Positions 10,001-17,830 of a DNA stretch of 64,000 nt are shown here, one piece after another. The stretch is from the NCBI RefSeq assembly GCF_000255705.1, contig NZ_JH636445.1, positions 322,558-386,557 of the forward strand, in the 5' to 3' direction. The DNA is from Zavarzinella formosa DSM 19928. Lineage in GTDB: Bacteria; Planctomycetota; Planctomycetia; Gemmatales; Gemmataceae. Below the pieces are notes generated by a model. The model saw only the letters and a list, made by a program, of their open reading frames with translations, had not been told where the DNA came from and ran no database searches. Both the position numbers and the translations under genes were made by a program. The first letter of the stretch is position 1. Each line of letters begins with the position of its first letter.

Positions 10001-12164
10001 TCGGCATGGGATTGCCGTTTTTCGGCATCGGGTTGCCTTGCGGTTGGCCTCCCATCGGCATCGGATTGTCTTGCGGGTTGCCGTCGTTTTTCGGCTCCGG
10101 CGGGTTCTGGCCTTTCACCGGCGGTTGGTTTTGCGGGCGTTGTTCGCCCTGAAGTTGCTTGTCTTGCTTCTCGTTGTGGTTCTTTTGTTCCTTGTTCAGT
10201 TCCTGATTGCGATTCTCAACCTTCGCTTTTTCTGCGGGGGCTTGAACAGGCGCGATCACCTTGAATCGCTTGGCATTGGAACGGCCGACATTCGGGCCGG
10301 GGGGAACGGTGCAATTGTCCCTGGCTTCCACCCAGAATTCGACGGTGCTGCCTTGGGCAATCCGGAAGTTCGGGTTGTTCGGCATTCGGATGTCGGGGAG
10401 TTTGACGAAGTCCTTGTAATCGACCCGTATCGGCCACGAGTTGTCTTCTTTCCGCAAGAAGGAGATTCCGTTGCGATAGGGTTTCCCGTCAAGCGACAAA
10501 TCCCCGGCTCCGACGAGTTTCATTTGCAGGGTCATGCCGTCGATGCCGTGATCGTCGGTGGCAAAGCCCTTCAATTCTAATGTGCCGTTGGCGGGGAGGG
10601 TGATTTCGTCCGTCGTGGGTGTTTGCAGTTGCACGGTCGGCGGTTGATCAATGATCGCCCGGACGGGAATGGCTTTCGGCAGCGTCGGGTTCTCTGGCGT
10701 GCCGGGGGCGAAACTCACCTTCGCCGTGCCGTCCTTGTCGATGGGCGGCAGTTTGAAGCGGACCCACATCGGCTCGTCCGGCACGCTCGTTCCAATGATC
10801 GGCGGCAGACCTTCCAATTGCAATTGCGCGCTCTTCACGCCGCGATTGGTCTTGGCGGTCAGGGTGACAACGCTGCCGCGAATGGCCTCAATCTCCGGCT
10901 CCCGGATATCCGTGCCGGTGGCAGGCTTCCAACGCAGATAGGCAGGATATTCATAACTGATGTCAAAAGTCCGGAACACCGGCTTAGGATCAATCACGGC
11001 GAGCCGGAAGCGTTTCGGGTCGCTGTTTTTGTCCCCTTCGGTCGTCGTGAACCAGACCCGGTATTGCGATTCCTTTTCAAACGGGACGGCAAACTTGATC
11101 GAGTCGGTTTGCCCCTCGATCAGTTGGCCGTCGATGGTGCGGGCTTGGCCGTCGATCTCAATGTGGCCGTTTTTCACATCGCGATTGGTGTGGACGATCA
11201 GCGTGGCCGTGGAGGCATATGGGGCGAGCAGGTTCGGGTCGTTGTTTTGCTCGGCCGGCCGTTTGAGGTACGTCGGGTATTCGTAATTCACGTCGAAACC
11301 GGTGAATTCTGGGATGATCTTGCAAGTGACGGTATATTCCGGTGTTTGAGTGTTCCCGGCGAGGATGCGATAACGGAAGCCCATCCGCACCTGACGCGGC
11401 GGGATGGTCAGTTCAAATTGCCGCTTGTCCGTCTCGGAAACCGTCAGAGGGCGTTCTTCAAAAGTCTCCGGGTCTTCGGGGTTGTACCACAGTCGCAGAC
11501 GAACCGATTCGCCCGAGTTCGGTTGGGGAATCCGGCCTCGGACCCGCACTTGGAACTTCACGTCTTGGTTGTTGAAAACGGTCACATTCCCGTTGGCCGG
11601 TTCTTCGAGGGTTAGGGCCGTTCGTGTCGGCGGCAGAAAAGCGACGATGGCATTGCCAATCAGCAGCACAGCCGCGGCGATTCCAACCCACAAGAGCGTT
11701 TTGTTCTCGATGGCCTGATTCAAATCAAGGCCCTTGAGATCCTTGGCGGCTTTTTGGCTGATGGCCGCCCGGATCGAAGGGGGGAGTTTCTGATCGTCTT
11801 CCAGATCCACCCATGTGACCAGCGAATTTTTGGCCGTATCGACGTTGAGTTCCAACTCGCGGGCGGCGTAGTACGGATTAATCTCCCGGCGGGAGGGCCG
11901 GAAGACGGACCAGTATAGGTAGCCGACGGCCAATGCCCCGTAAACGCCCCAGACCAGATAACCGATCTTCGGTGGCGTTTCATAGGCCCGGTCAATGAAT
12001 TGCACGATCAGCAGGAAGACCAGCGTGGTGATGGCGACGACCAACCCGGCGGCGAAGAAGTCCAACACGCGCACCCGGCGGCGGGCGGCTTTGAGCTGAC
12101 GATTGACAAATTCCTCGACTTTGGCCGAATTCGGAGCTTTGGTGGCGTCAAGAAGCGTGGCCAT
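7044..12164 (-). CDS. Very large membrane-anchored protein with low-complexity and tandem-repeat regions (DUF4175-like)
   Basis: The protein has 1706 residues from the ATG at 12164, which has GGAG nine bases upstream. Residues about 35-180 hold three probable membrane helices. Residues about 185-625 form a beta-rich region with several Ig-like segments of the type YEYPAYL. A region of some 500 residues follows that is extremely rich in P, K, G, N, E and Q, then coiled-coil-forming helices and at least four 77-82-residue repeats containing MMKDPAKAEEAKK. The C-terminus is a short globular tail (PLRGGRYAPPAGY). The arrangement recalls DUF4175/TIGR02302-type proteins of alphaproteobacteria and large planctomycete envelope proteins; the role is unknown, perhaps envelope scaffolding. 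The repeats create long false reading frames on the opposite strand. Confidence 0.85.
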   Translation of the reverse strand: MATLLDATKAPNSAKVEEFVNRQLKAARRRVRVLDFFAAGLVVAITTLVFLLIVQFIDRAYETPPKIGYLVWGVYGALAVGYLYWSVFRPSRREINPYYAARELELNVDTAKNSLVTWVDLEDDQKLPPSIRAAISQKAAKDLKGLDLNQAIENKTLLWVGIAAAVLLIGNAIVAFLPPTRTALTLEEPANGNVTVFNNQDVKFQVRVRGRIPQPNSGESVRLRLWYNPEDPETFEERPLTVSETDKRQFELTIPPRQVRMGFRYRILAGNTQTPEYTVTCKIIPEFTGFDVNYEYPTYLKRPAEQNNDPNLLAPYASTATLIVHTNRDVKNGHIEIDGQARTIDGQLIEGQTDSIKFAVPFEKESQYRVWFTTTEGDKNSDPKRFRLAVIDPKPVFRTFDISYEYPAYLRWKPATGTDIREPEIEAIRGSVVTLTAKTNRGVKSAQLQLEGLPPIIGTSVPDEPMWVRFKLPPIDKDGTAKVSFAPGTPENPTLPKAIPVRAIIDQPPTVQLQTPTTDEITLPANGTLELKGFATDDHGIDGMTLQMKLVGAGDLSLDGKPYRNGISFLRKEDNSWPIRVDYKDFVKLPDIRMPNNPNFRIAQGSTVEFWVEARDNCTVPPGPNVGRSNAKRFKVIAPVQAPAEKAKVENRNQELNKEQKNHNEKQDKQLQGEQRPQNQPPVKGQNPPEPKNDGNPQDNPMPMGGQPQGNPMPKNGNPMPKDGDPMPGGMNPDNTGNNPMPMPKEGMNPDPNQDQQNQEIERAAKESENAKKEGKQKPDSRPDPNAKVEPSEQRPAPKNDPNGEPPADQKPMPKNDPNQNMGDNAPAGEKRDGKVDKTKEDKSENKPGGDKPMDMNDESKDKEALGGSGGGDSKQKPEPKQPAGKEPPPEKGGARPEQSPEQKGMNPDQKPQTGANKPEKEVTQGEEKQPAPKEGMGGSGEKDQPDQTAGSDKPKERPGAGEGRPQSKKSGPMEETAGEKRPQPKSGGPEAGENRPEPKHDMGDETAKSEGKPQPGQGQPNGEKNELDRETAGELDREVNSPKPEISDKGKSDVERLMRNKETRQKTRDELDKLEKNAKDQLSRKKAQDLKKAGEEAAKNYDQEKPTEEKVDELAKKLNSKDQQEQKDAEQRLKDWQKDQQTKKDLEKEVDQLKKKKPEEGKKVEQAMNKPNPKKDDEPGQSGDTPKPDEQKLNEMAKDLQSNDPMKREQAQKQLEQMMNDPKNRDQAKDKLNEMAKNANNPDDKKNLENAAQKANDMAKANGQKQEKDLKDIADKMAGKNEQDKKDAENKLNEMMKDPAKAEEAKKQLQDMANNSKNPDDKKKLEDAAKKADDMAKANGQKQEQDLKDIADKMAGKDEQAKKDAENKLNEMMKDPAKAEAAKKKMEEMAKNAKNADDKKNMEDAAKKADEMAKANGNKPEPKTDPKDLKEMADKLAGKEGEAKKKEAEDKLKNMMKDPAKAEEAKKKMEEMAKNASKDDEKKALEEMLKQANEMAKNPPKADPKDLKDLKDLMDKMKKTDPKEHEEAKEKLKEAMKDPKIREQMEKLKEQMAKNQEDPAKQKEFADIMKELGGGNPEDNGKPDPADPRNKLKAAELMLDKFKKNLTDDEFNQSLKWTEDQKAEWIRKQEATIAELKKQAEKGDWNTNRMVRPTTDKGPASVKFDPKSGVDPLRGGRYAPPAGYADPYKKFTEEASGVKSSIPAK
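7470..8590 (-). repeat. In-gene tandem repeats of about 231-246 bp
   Basis: Units begin at codons for DLKDIADK or close variants, at about 8357, 8126, 7880 and 7648 on the minus strand, giving spacings of 231, 246 and 232 bases. A more degenerate unit precedes them and a partial one follows. Each unit encodes two or three charged helices with the core MMKDPAKAEEAKK. All steps are multiples of three, so the frame is kept. Confidence 0.8.
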
Positions 12165-12327
12165 ATCGGGAGACTCCGAGCGAAAACTGGTTGGGCGGCC
12201 GAGACTTACCGGAATTATAACCGGGAAAACCAACTGTGCCCATCAATATGAAGACGACCCACAAAACACTTCCAATACCGGGAATTGCCATCGACAGGCC
12301 GAAATCCGGTTGGTATGGCCGGATATC

Positions 12328-13182
12328 ATGCGTTCCCGTCGTTCCATCTCCCGATCTCGCTGGCTGCTGGCCATTGCATGTTCCCTTGTCATCCATCTGG
12401 CGATGGTGGGGAGTTGGTTTGGCGTGAAACCCATCAGGGGCGGGCCTGCCGAAGTTCCGGATACTCTTGTGGACAGCCCGGACGATGACCGGGAGACCAC
12501 CATTGTCCTGCGGGACCAACCCATAAGGATCATCAAAACGATTGTGGTCCCGACGCCCAAACGCGAAGACGTCCCCGCGCCGTTGCCGAAGAAATTACCC
12601 ATCGAACAGGGCTCCAATCCCGAACTGAAGCCAGCAAATTATTCGCCGGAGCAAGAACCTTCTTCACCCCTTCCGGCCAACATTCCCAAATTGCACGGCC
12701 GGGTGAAATCAGGAAAGACCATTGTTTATCTGTTGGATTGTTCTTCCAGCATGGGAGGCTGCATTCAGCGGGCGAAAGCCACCCTCCAGGAGTCCTTAAA
12801 ACAACTTGGGCCGGAATGCCGGTTCCAACTGGTGGCGTACAACGGCGGGGCAACGGGTTGCTTCACCGCTTCGCGGCTTCCTGATGAAGATAACTTGGCG
12901 GCCGCCGATCAATGGTTGAAAAATTTGGTCGCCGAGGGGCGCAGCGATCATTTGAAAGGGTTCCGCGAGGCTTTAAGCGTCCAACCGGATGCGATCTTCC
13001 TGCTGACCGATGCGGACGACTTCGATGAAAAGGAAGTAAAAGCCATTTTGGCCATCACGCCGCCGACGGTCTTCGTCAACGCGGCGATTTTCGGAAGCCC
13101 GATGGGCATTCCAATGGTGACACCGCTGGAATATCTCACACGACGGCTGAATGGCTCAATCCGCTGGTATCCCGGTCGCTGA
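12328..13182 (+). CDS. Membrane-anchored von Willebrand factor A domain protein
   Basis: The 284-residue protein starts with an arginine-rich tail (RSRRSISRSR) and one membrane helix (WLLAIACSLVIHLAMVGSW), followed by about 90 proline-rich residues and a VWA domain from residue 125. The metal-ion-dependent adhesion site is visible as DCSSSM, with a later TDADD loop that probably supplies the last ligand. VWA proteins with an N-terminal anchor often work in envelope protein complexes. The ATG at 12328 is the first in frame close to the basic tail. The gene is divergent from the giant protein and its last 47 bases overlap the ferrochelatase 3' end in the convergent direction. Confidence 0.75.
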   Translation: MRSRRSISRSRWLLAIACSLVIHLAMVGSWFGVKPIRGGPAEVPDTLVDSPDDDRETTIVLRDQPIRIIKTIVVPTPKREDVPAPLPKKLPIEQGSNPELKPANYSPEQEPSSPLPANIPKLHGRVKSGKTIVYLLDCSSSMGGCIQRAKATLQESLKQLGPECRFQLVAYNGGATGCFTASRLPDEDNLAAADQWLKNLVAEGRSDHLKGFREALSVQPDAIFLLTDADDFDEKEVKAILAITPPTVFVNAAIFGSPMGIPMVTPLEYLTRRLNGSIRWYPGR

Positions 13183-14176
13183 CCGCTGGTAGTTGCACTT
13201 TTTCGGCGGGCAGCCAACCGGCTCCCTCGTCCTCAATGATCGTCTTCATCGCCTGTATCCACGCCGGATGATCGTTCAGGCAGCGACATTGGTGTAAAAT
13301 CTCGCCTCCGGCCTCCTTGAAGTGTTCCAGAGATTCGTGGCCGATTTCGTCGATGGTTTCCAGGCAGTCGGCCGTGAAACCCGGCAGCATCACGAACACC
13401 TTTCGCACGCCCTGCTTGGCTAGTTTTCCCAGCGTGTCGTCCGTGTAGGGCTTCAGCCATTCATCCTTGCCAAACAAGGATTGATACGTTTGCGTGAACT
13501 TGCCTTTGGGAAACTTCAGCCGCTCTTGCAAGCCCCGAGTTGTCCGCACCACATGCGTGGCATAGGGATCGCCCCGTTGGGCGTACTTCTGGGGGATGCC
13601 GTGAAAACTGTAAACGAAATGTTCCGGTTCCCATGAGAGCTTTGCCAACTCGTCCTTAATCAAGGCGGCCATCGCATCCAGATAGGCTGGGTGAGCGTAA
13701 TACGGCGGCACGATGCGGATCGCCGGGACTTTGCGAACTTTCATCAAGGCTTTGAAAAGCGTGTCGGTGGCGCTGGCGGTGGTGGTCGCCGAGTATTGCG
13801 GATACATCGGCAAGGCGATCAGGCGATCCACCCCTTGGGCGATCATCTCGTTGACAACATCCTCCAGCGGCGGATTGCCAATCTGCATGCCGAAGCGAAC
13901 AGGAACTCCGGGGAACATCTTCTGCAACAGTTCCGTCTGGACTTTGGTGTGGTGGAGCAGGGGGGAGCCGGTTTTGGCGTCCCAGATCCGGGCATACTTG
14001 GCGGCCGATGCCTTGGGGCGTGTCGGCAGAATGAACAGGTTGAGGATCAGCCACCAGAGCAGCCGGGGAACTTCAATGACGCGGTGATCGCCGAGGAATT
14101 GCCGAAGGTATTTTTTGAGGGCGGGTTTGGTGGGGGCATCGGGAGTGCCGAGTTGAATCAACAAAATGCCGGTCAT
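13136..14176 (-). CDS. hemH: Ferrochelatase
   Basis: This enzyme inserts ferrous iron into a porphyrin at the end of haem synthesis. The 346 residues match the family in length and order: GILLIQLGTPDAP at the start, a GNPPLEDVV region, YPQYSATTTAS, the active-site histidine H192 in YSFHGIPQKY, and E273 in GFTADCLETIDEIG. No membrane anchor is present, so the protein is soluble or peripheral. The ATG at 14176 is at the conserved N-terminus; an upstream in-frame ATG at 14260 adds residues that do not match. The C-terminal 15 residues overlap the VWA gene on the other strand. No other haem genes are next to it. Confidence 0.95.
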   Translation of the reverse strand: MTGILLIQLGTPDAPTKPALKKYLRQFLGDHRVIEVPRLLWWLILNLFILPTRPKASAAKYARIWDAKTGSPLLHHTKVQTELLQKMFPGVPVRFGMQIGNPPLEDVVNEMIAQGVDRLIALPMYPQYSATTTASATDTLFKALMKVRKVPAIRIVPPYYAHPAYLDAMAALIKDELAKLSWEPEHFVYSFHGIPQKYAQRGDPYATHVVRTTRGLQERLKFPKGKFTQTYQSLFGKDEWLKPYTDDTLGKLAKQGVRKVFVMLPGFTADCLETIDEIGHESLEHFKEAGGEILHQCRCLNDHPAWIQAMKTIIEDEGAGWLPAEKVQLPAVSDRDTSGLSHSAVV

Positions 14177-14314
14177 TCGTGCGGTGCGGGGGTTGTGAGC
14201 CGATCTACCCATCATGGTAGAGGAAGAGTACGGGTGAAAACAAACACACCCGCCTGGCACGCTTGCAAAAGCACGCCCGTCGGGTGAATTCGTTCGGTTC
14301 GAGCAAAAAAGTGA

Positions 14315-14614
14315 TTACTTCTTCTTGCAGCCGGGGCCTTCCTTCGGCGTGACTTTTTCGGTGATGTGGACGTCGGACAGTTTGGCCGCCATGTCCGCGT
14401 TGAGTTGGATGTATTTCGTGAACGGTTCGGGCACGTTGGCTTCGCCGTAGATGGCCTCAACGGGGCACTCGGGAACACAGGCTTCACAATCGATGCAATC
14501 GTTCGGGTTGATGTAAAGCATATTCTCGTCGCCGTAGAAGCATTCCACGGGACAAACCACGCAACAATCCGTGTAGCGACAGTCATGACACGGTTCGGTG
14601 ACAATGTGAGCCAT
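14315..14614 (-). CDS. Seven-iron type ferredoxin (FdxA-like)
   Basis: This 99-residue electron carrier has two cysteine clusters: CHDCRYTDCCVVCPVECF at residues 9-26 and CIDCEACVPECP at 40-51. The spacing fits bacterial ferredoxins that bind one 3Fe-4S and one 4Fe-4S cluster, and the order is close to Azotobacter FdI/FdxA. A lysine-rich C-terminal tail follows about 45 residues without cysteine. It lies 138 bases upstream of hemH on the same strand. The redox partner cannot be told from context. Confidence 0.9.
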   Translation of the reverse strand: MAHIVTEPCHDCRYTDCCVVCPVECFYGDENMLYINPNDCIDCEACVPECPVEAIYGEANVPEPFTKYIQLNADMAAKLSDVHITEKVTPKEGPGCKKK

Positions 14615-14759
14615 TGAAGATTATTCCTTTTCCCAAATGCGTCGGGGATGCAAGACCTGCGGCCGGGAAGTCAGCCGGGGATGTCATCGTTGCCGACATG
14701 ATTCAATTGAGATAGTATTCGGTCAAAAACTCGTCCAGTGCAAGAAATTTCGTCAGAAA

Positions 14760-15182
14760 TCAATCTTCTCCCTTGGGGCCGCGACGGGCATCTTTCGTGG
14801 CCGAGGTTCGGCGTTTGTCGTCCACCCGCCGACGTTTGGAGGCGCGGCTTGGTCGCGTGGCGCGGCGAATCTTCGGCACCGTGGCCGCCACCCGCAGCAT
14901 TTCGACGAGTTTTTCGAGGCAATCTTCCCGGTTTCGGCTTTGATCCCGCGTGAGTTCGGAGGAAATCACCAATTCCCCCTCGGTGGTGAGCCGACTGCCA
15001 TATAAGCCGCGAAAGCGGTTTTTAACGACGGCGGGGACGGTTTCGGTCCCGTCGAAATTCCAGCGCAACACCGCTTTGGAAGCGACTTTGTTGACGTTTT
15101 GCCCCCCCGGACCGCCGGAACGGGCGAAACTCCACTCGAATTCCTCAAGCGGGATGCGGATGGTCGGTGTTACTTCCAGCAT
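14760..15182 (-). CDS. arfB: ArfB-like peptidyl-tRNA hydrolase (class I release-factor domain)
   Basis: The 140-residue protein contains the GGQ loop of class I release factors in SGGPGGQNVNK, followed by a short domain and a basic C-terminal tail (KIRRATRPSRASKRRRVDDKRR). That combination, with no stop-codon recognition domain, is typical of ArfB/YaeJ, which rescues ribosomes stalled on truncated mRNAs by inserting the basic tail into the empty mRNA channel. The gene is convergent or divergent with unrelated neighbours and has no operon partner. Confidence 0.9.
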   Translation of the reverse strand: MLEVTPTIRIPLEEFEWSFARSGGPGGQNVNKVASKAVLRWNFDGTETVPAVVKNRFRGLYGSRLTTEGELVISSELTRDQSRNREDCLEKLVEMLRVAATVPKIRRATRPSRASKRRRVDDKRRTSATKDARRGPKGED

Positions 15183-15268
15183 GGCCGTCTCCCTGTCTTG
15201 GGATCCTCTTCGTAGTTTACAACAAACATCACCCGGTGTTGACCGTCTCCATTAACCGGAGTGTCAGG

Positions 15269-16900
15269 ATGACCTTCCCCCCCCCGCCGACCGCCTCGCG
15301 GCGCACCGTCGTGCTGGCCTTGTTTGGCATCACATTGCTTTCGATCGGTTTGCGCTGGTGGATGGTGGCCCACACGGTCGTCCCGTCGCGGGATTGCCTG
15401 GTGTTTGTGCGGATCGCCATGCAGTTGTACGATCCGCCGACATCCAAACTTCCCCCGTTTCGCCAGCTTGACGGACCGGCTGACGTTCTCCGCGAAACCG
15501 ACCAACCGCCGGGCTATCCGCTGGCCATCCTCGGCATGGCGAAGATGTTGGGTGACGATCTTTCGACAGTCACGGCCGATCAAATGATTTTGGCGGCCCA
15601 ACTCGTCAGCCTTTTCTCCGGCGTGTTGTTGATTTTTCCAATGTTCGGCGTCGCCTCTCGTGTTTTTGGCCCGGTGGTCGGGTTGCTGGCCTGCCTGTGG
15701 TATCAAGTTTTGCCGGTGTTCGTGGAAGTCACCAGTGACGGTCTTTCCGACGGACTGTTTCTGTTGACATCCGTTTCAGCTCTTTGGTTCGGGCTAAATG
15801 TGTTTGACCGCGTGACATGGAAGGGGGGATTGCTGCACGGATTGCTGGCGGGCGTCTGTGTCGGGGCAGGGTATCTGGTCCGGCCGGATTCGCTGATTGT
15901 CGGGCTGGCCATCGGCTTGATGTTCGCCGCGACGAGCGCCGCCCGTTGGATTCGGCGAGAAAGCGGCCGGGTGGTTTTTTTAGGGGGAATCGGAGTAGTC
16001 GTGGGCACGGTCTTGCTCATGTCGCCCTATGTCTCGATCATTGGCAAAATCACCAACAAACCCGCCGGCCAGAAGCTGACCGACACGATTGACGGCGACG
16101 AAAACAAGCCAACATACTTTGAGCGCCACAGTCAGCTTCCTGTTGTGCGAATTCCTTTCGCCGCGTGGTGGGATCCGAACACGGACGGCAACGGTTCACG
16201 GGTTGTCTGGGGGGCGAAAGCTCTGGGTTCGGAATTCCTCAAAGGAGCCCACTACCTTTTGCCTTTCTTCGCCATTTTGGGAATTTTCCTGTCCCGACGA
16301 CGCTGGACGGAATCCCCGGTCCTGTTACTCATGTTGATGCTGGGGCTTCACATGGGGGTGCTGTGGTATCTGGCGGTTGGGGTTGGTTATGTTTCACAAC
16401 GGCACACTCTGTTGAGCGTGATGGTTGCCGCCATCTTCGCGGCTTCTTTCTTGCCTGCCATTGGGGCGTGGGGAGTCGGCATTCTGAAACGCGGTTCCGT
16501 GAGATTCTGGATGGGGATGTGGGTTCTCGTCATCCTCGGCTCATGCCTGCCGCGAGATTTTCAGAAGTTGCACGCCGAGCGGGCCGGACACCGGGAAGCC
16601 GGGGAGTGGATTCGGCGGGAGGGAGATTCCAAGTATCCGGTCGTCGATCCCTTCGGATGGACGGAGTTCTACAGCGGCCGGACTGTTCGAGGGTGGACGA
16701 CCGCCACGAATACCGGTCCATTCATGTATTCGGTGATCGAGCCAAACGCCAAATCACATCACTCACGGCTGCCGTGGCTGGAATTGGCGGACAAACTGGC
16801 CGCTCGGGGGGAGATCGTCTTCCAATATCCGGCCGATGCGTCTCCCAAGGATGTCAAAGTGGCCGTTTATCGCTCGACGCCGCTCAAACCGGGAGAGTGA
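15269..16900 (+). CDS. Polytopic membrane glycosyltransferase (ArnT/PMT family 39-like)
   Basis: The 543-residue protein has about eleven predicted membrane helices. An SRD segment after the first helix and a PPGYPLAI stretch near residue 88 match the early extracytoplasmic loop of GT-C fold transferases that take sugars from polyprenyl phosphates. The last 120 residues form a soluble domain. The ATG at 15269 has CGGAG about nine bases upstream. The acceptor (lipid or protein) and the sugar are unknown. The gene ends 16 bases before a convergent zinc-ribbon membrane gene. Confidence 0.7.
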   Translation: MTFPPPPTASRRTVVLALFGITLLSIGLRWWMVAHTVVPSRDCLVFVRIAMQLYDPPTSKLPPFRQLDGPADVLRETDQPPGYPLAILGMAKMLGDDLSTVTADQMILAAQLVSLFSGVLLIFPMFGVASRVFGPVVGLLACLWYQVLPVFVEVTSDGLSDGLFLLTSVSALWFGLNVFDRVTWKGGLLHGLLAGVCVGAGYLVRPDSLIVGLAIGLMFAATSAARWIRRESGRVVFLGGIGVVVGTVLLMSPYVSIIGKITNKPAGQKLTDTIDGDENKPTYFERHSQLPVVRIPFAAWWDPNTDGNGSRVVWGAKALGSEFLKGAHYLLPFFAILGIFLSRRRWTESPVLLLMLMLGLHMGVLWYLAVGVGYVSQRHTLLSVMVAAIFAASFLPAIGAWGVGILKRGSVRFWMGMWVLVILGSCLPRDFQKLHAERAGHREAGEWIRREGDSKYPVVDPFGWTEFYSGRTVRGWTTATNTGPFMYSVIEPNAKSHHSRLPWLELADKLAARGEIVFQYPADASPKDVKVAVYRSTPLKPGE

Positions 16901-16916
16901 TTCCATGCCGGAATCC

Positions 16917-17477
16917 TCACGACTGGTTTGAGCGTGTGGCGTAAGCATCGCGTTCAATGGCACGCACCGTCCGGGCGGCGTCCACGCCGACCAAGACGCA
17001 GGCTCGTGCCAGGAACAGCCCCATGATGCCGAAGAACGTGAACACAAACACGGAAATCATCCACAAGACGGCGGCGGTCAAAGACCGGGGCTGGCCGTCC
17101 GGTTCCCGGAACTGCGGCAAGACAAATACGACAGCCATCAGCACAGCCGTGAGGATCACGGCGAATGTCCCGACGATGGCGAACCCGTTTGCCAGGGCCG
17201 TCGCCGCCCGGTAACTCCCCAATTCGGCCCGCACCACTCTTTCGACGGCCGCCGAACCGCCGGCCGAGGGCAGCGGCTCGGATTTGTAACCAAGTTCCCG
17301 CTCGGGAATCGGCTCCGTCTTGAGCTTTTGCCGCGTGGCCGGCGCGCTGGCGGGGGCCGAGGCGGGCATTTGGAACTGTCCCCGGCAGTGCGGACAGGCG
17401 ACCACCCGACCGGCGACGGCCGGGGAGAAGGCAACCGGGTTGCCACAATGCGGGCATTTCAGGGTGGGTTCACTCAT
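16917..17477 (-). CDS. Zinc-ribbon protein with two membrane helices
   Basis: The 186-residue protein opens with a four-cysteine zinc ribbon of the MJ0042 type, CPHCG at residues 8-12 and CPHCRGQF at 28-35, with 17 residues between the pairs. An alanine- and proline-rich linker follows, then two hydrophobic helices (about 95-118 and 130-160). Cytoplasmic ribbon plus membrane anchor is common among unnamed planctomycete proteins. No enzymatic domain is visible, and the function is unknown. Confidence 0.7.
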   Translation of the reverse strand: MSEPTLKCPHCGNPVAFSPAVAGRVVACPHCRGQFQMPASAPASAPATRQKLKTEPIPERELGYKSEPLPSAGGSAAVERVVRAELGSYRAATALANGFAIVGTFAVILTAVLMAVVFVLPQFREPDGQPRSLTAAVLWMISVFVFTFFGIMGLFLARACVLVGVDAARTVRAIERDAYATRSNQS

Positions 17478-17830
17478 CGGTTGTCTCGACTTGCTTCATT
17501 TTCAAGATTCCTAAATATTTCGGATTGCTCGGCTGGCGGGGATTCGTTAAACGCCAAATTATCGTCACAAGCGACAAATTTTGCCAGACTGATGCGGCCA
17601 TTCGTTTGACGGCTTAATTTCGGTAATCTGGTAAAAGTTTGCCGACCGATTTTGTTTGACCTTGACGGTTATACTGGCTGAACGTTTTATCCGGGATCTA
17701 CGCATCACGGAATCTTTCACGACCGCATGCTTTGTGATGGTTTGCACTCGCCAAAAACCCGTCCTACGATTTGGCTAATCCGTAGTGCTTTCCCCACCGG
17801 ATTGATCGTTATAACTTGTCAGGACATGAC
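17478..17830. other. Intergenic region upstream of the GH44 gene
   Basis: This 353-base gap is richer in A+T than the genes around it and separates two divergent genes, so it should contain both promoters. I could not place a convincing -35/-10 pair. A 60-codon minus-strand frame inside it has no family features and is taken as chance. No tRNA cloverleaf or repeat was seen. Confidence 0.6.

Noticed and set aside
8364-10580. 738-codon plus-strand open frame
   Set aside because: It is antisense to the low-complexity and repeat region of the 1706-residue protein. Its translation is a run of Leu, Val, Phe, His and Arg blocks created by the reversed Lys/Glu/Pro codons and has no domain.
12328-13182. 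Bat/MoxR-type operon
   Set aside because: A VWA protein is present, but no MoxR ATPase or second VWA gene is adjacent.
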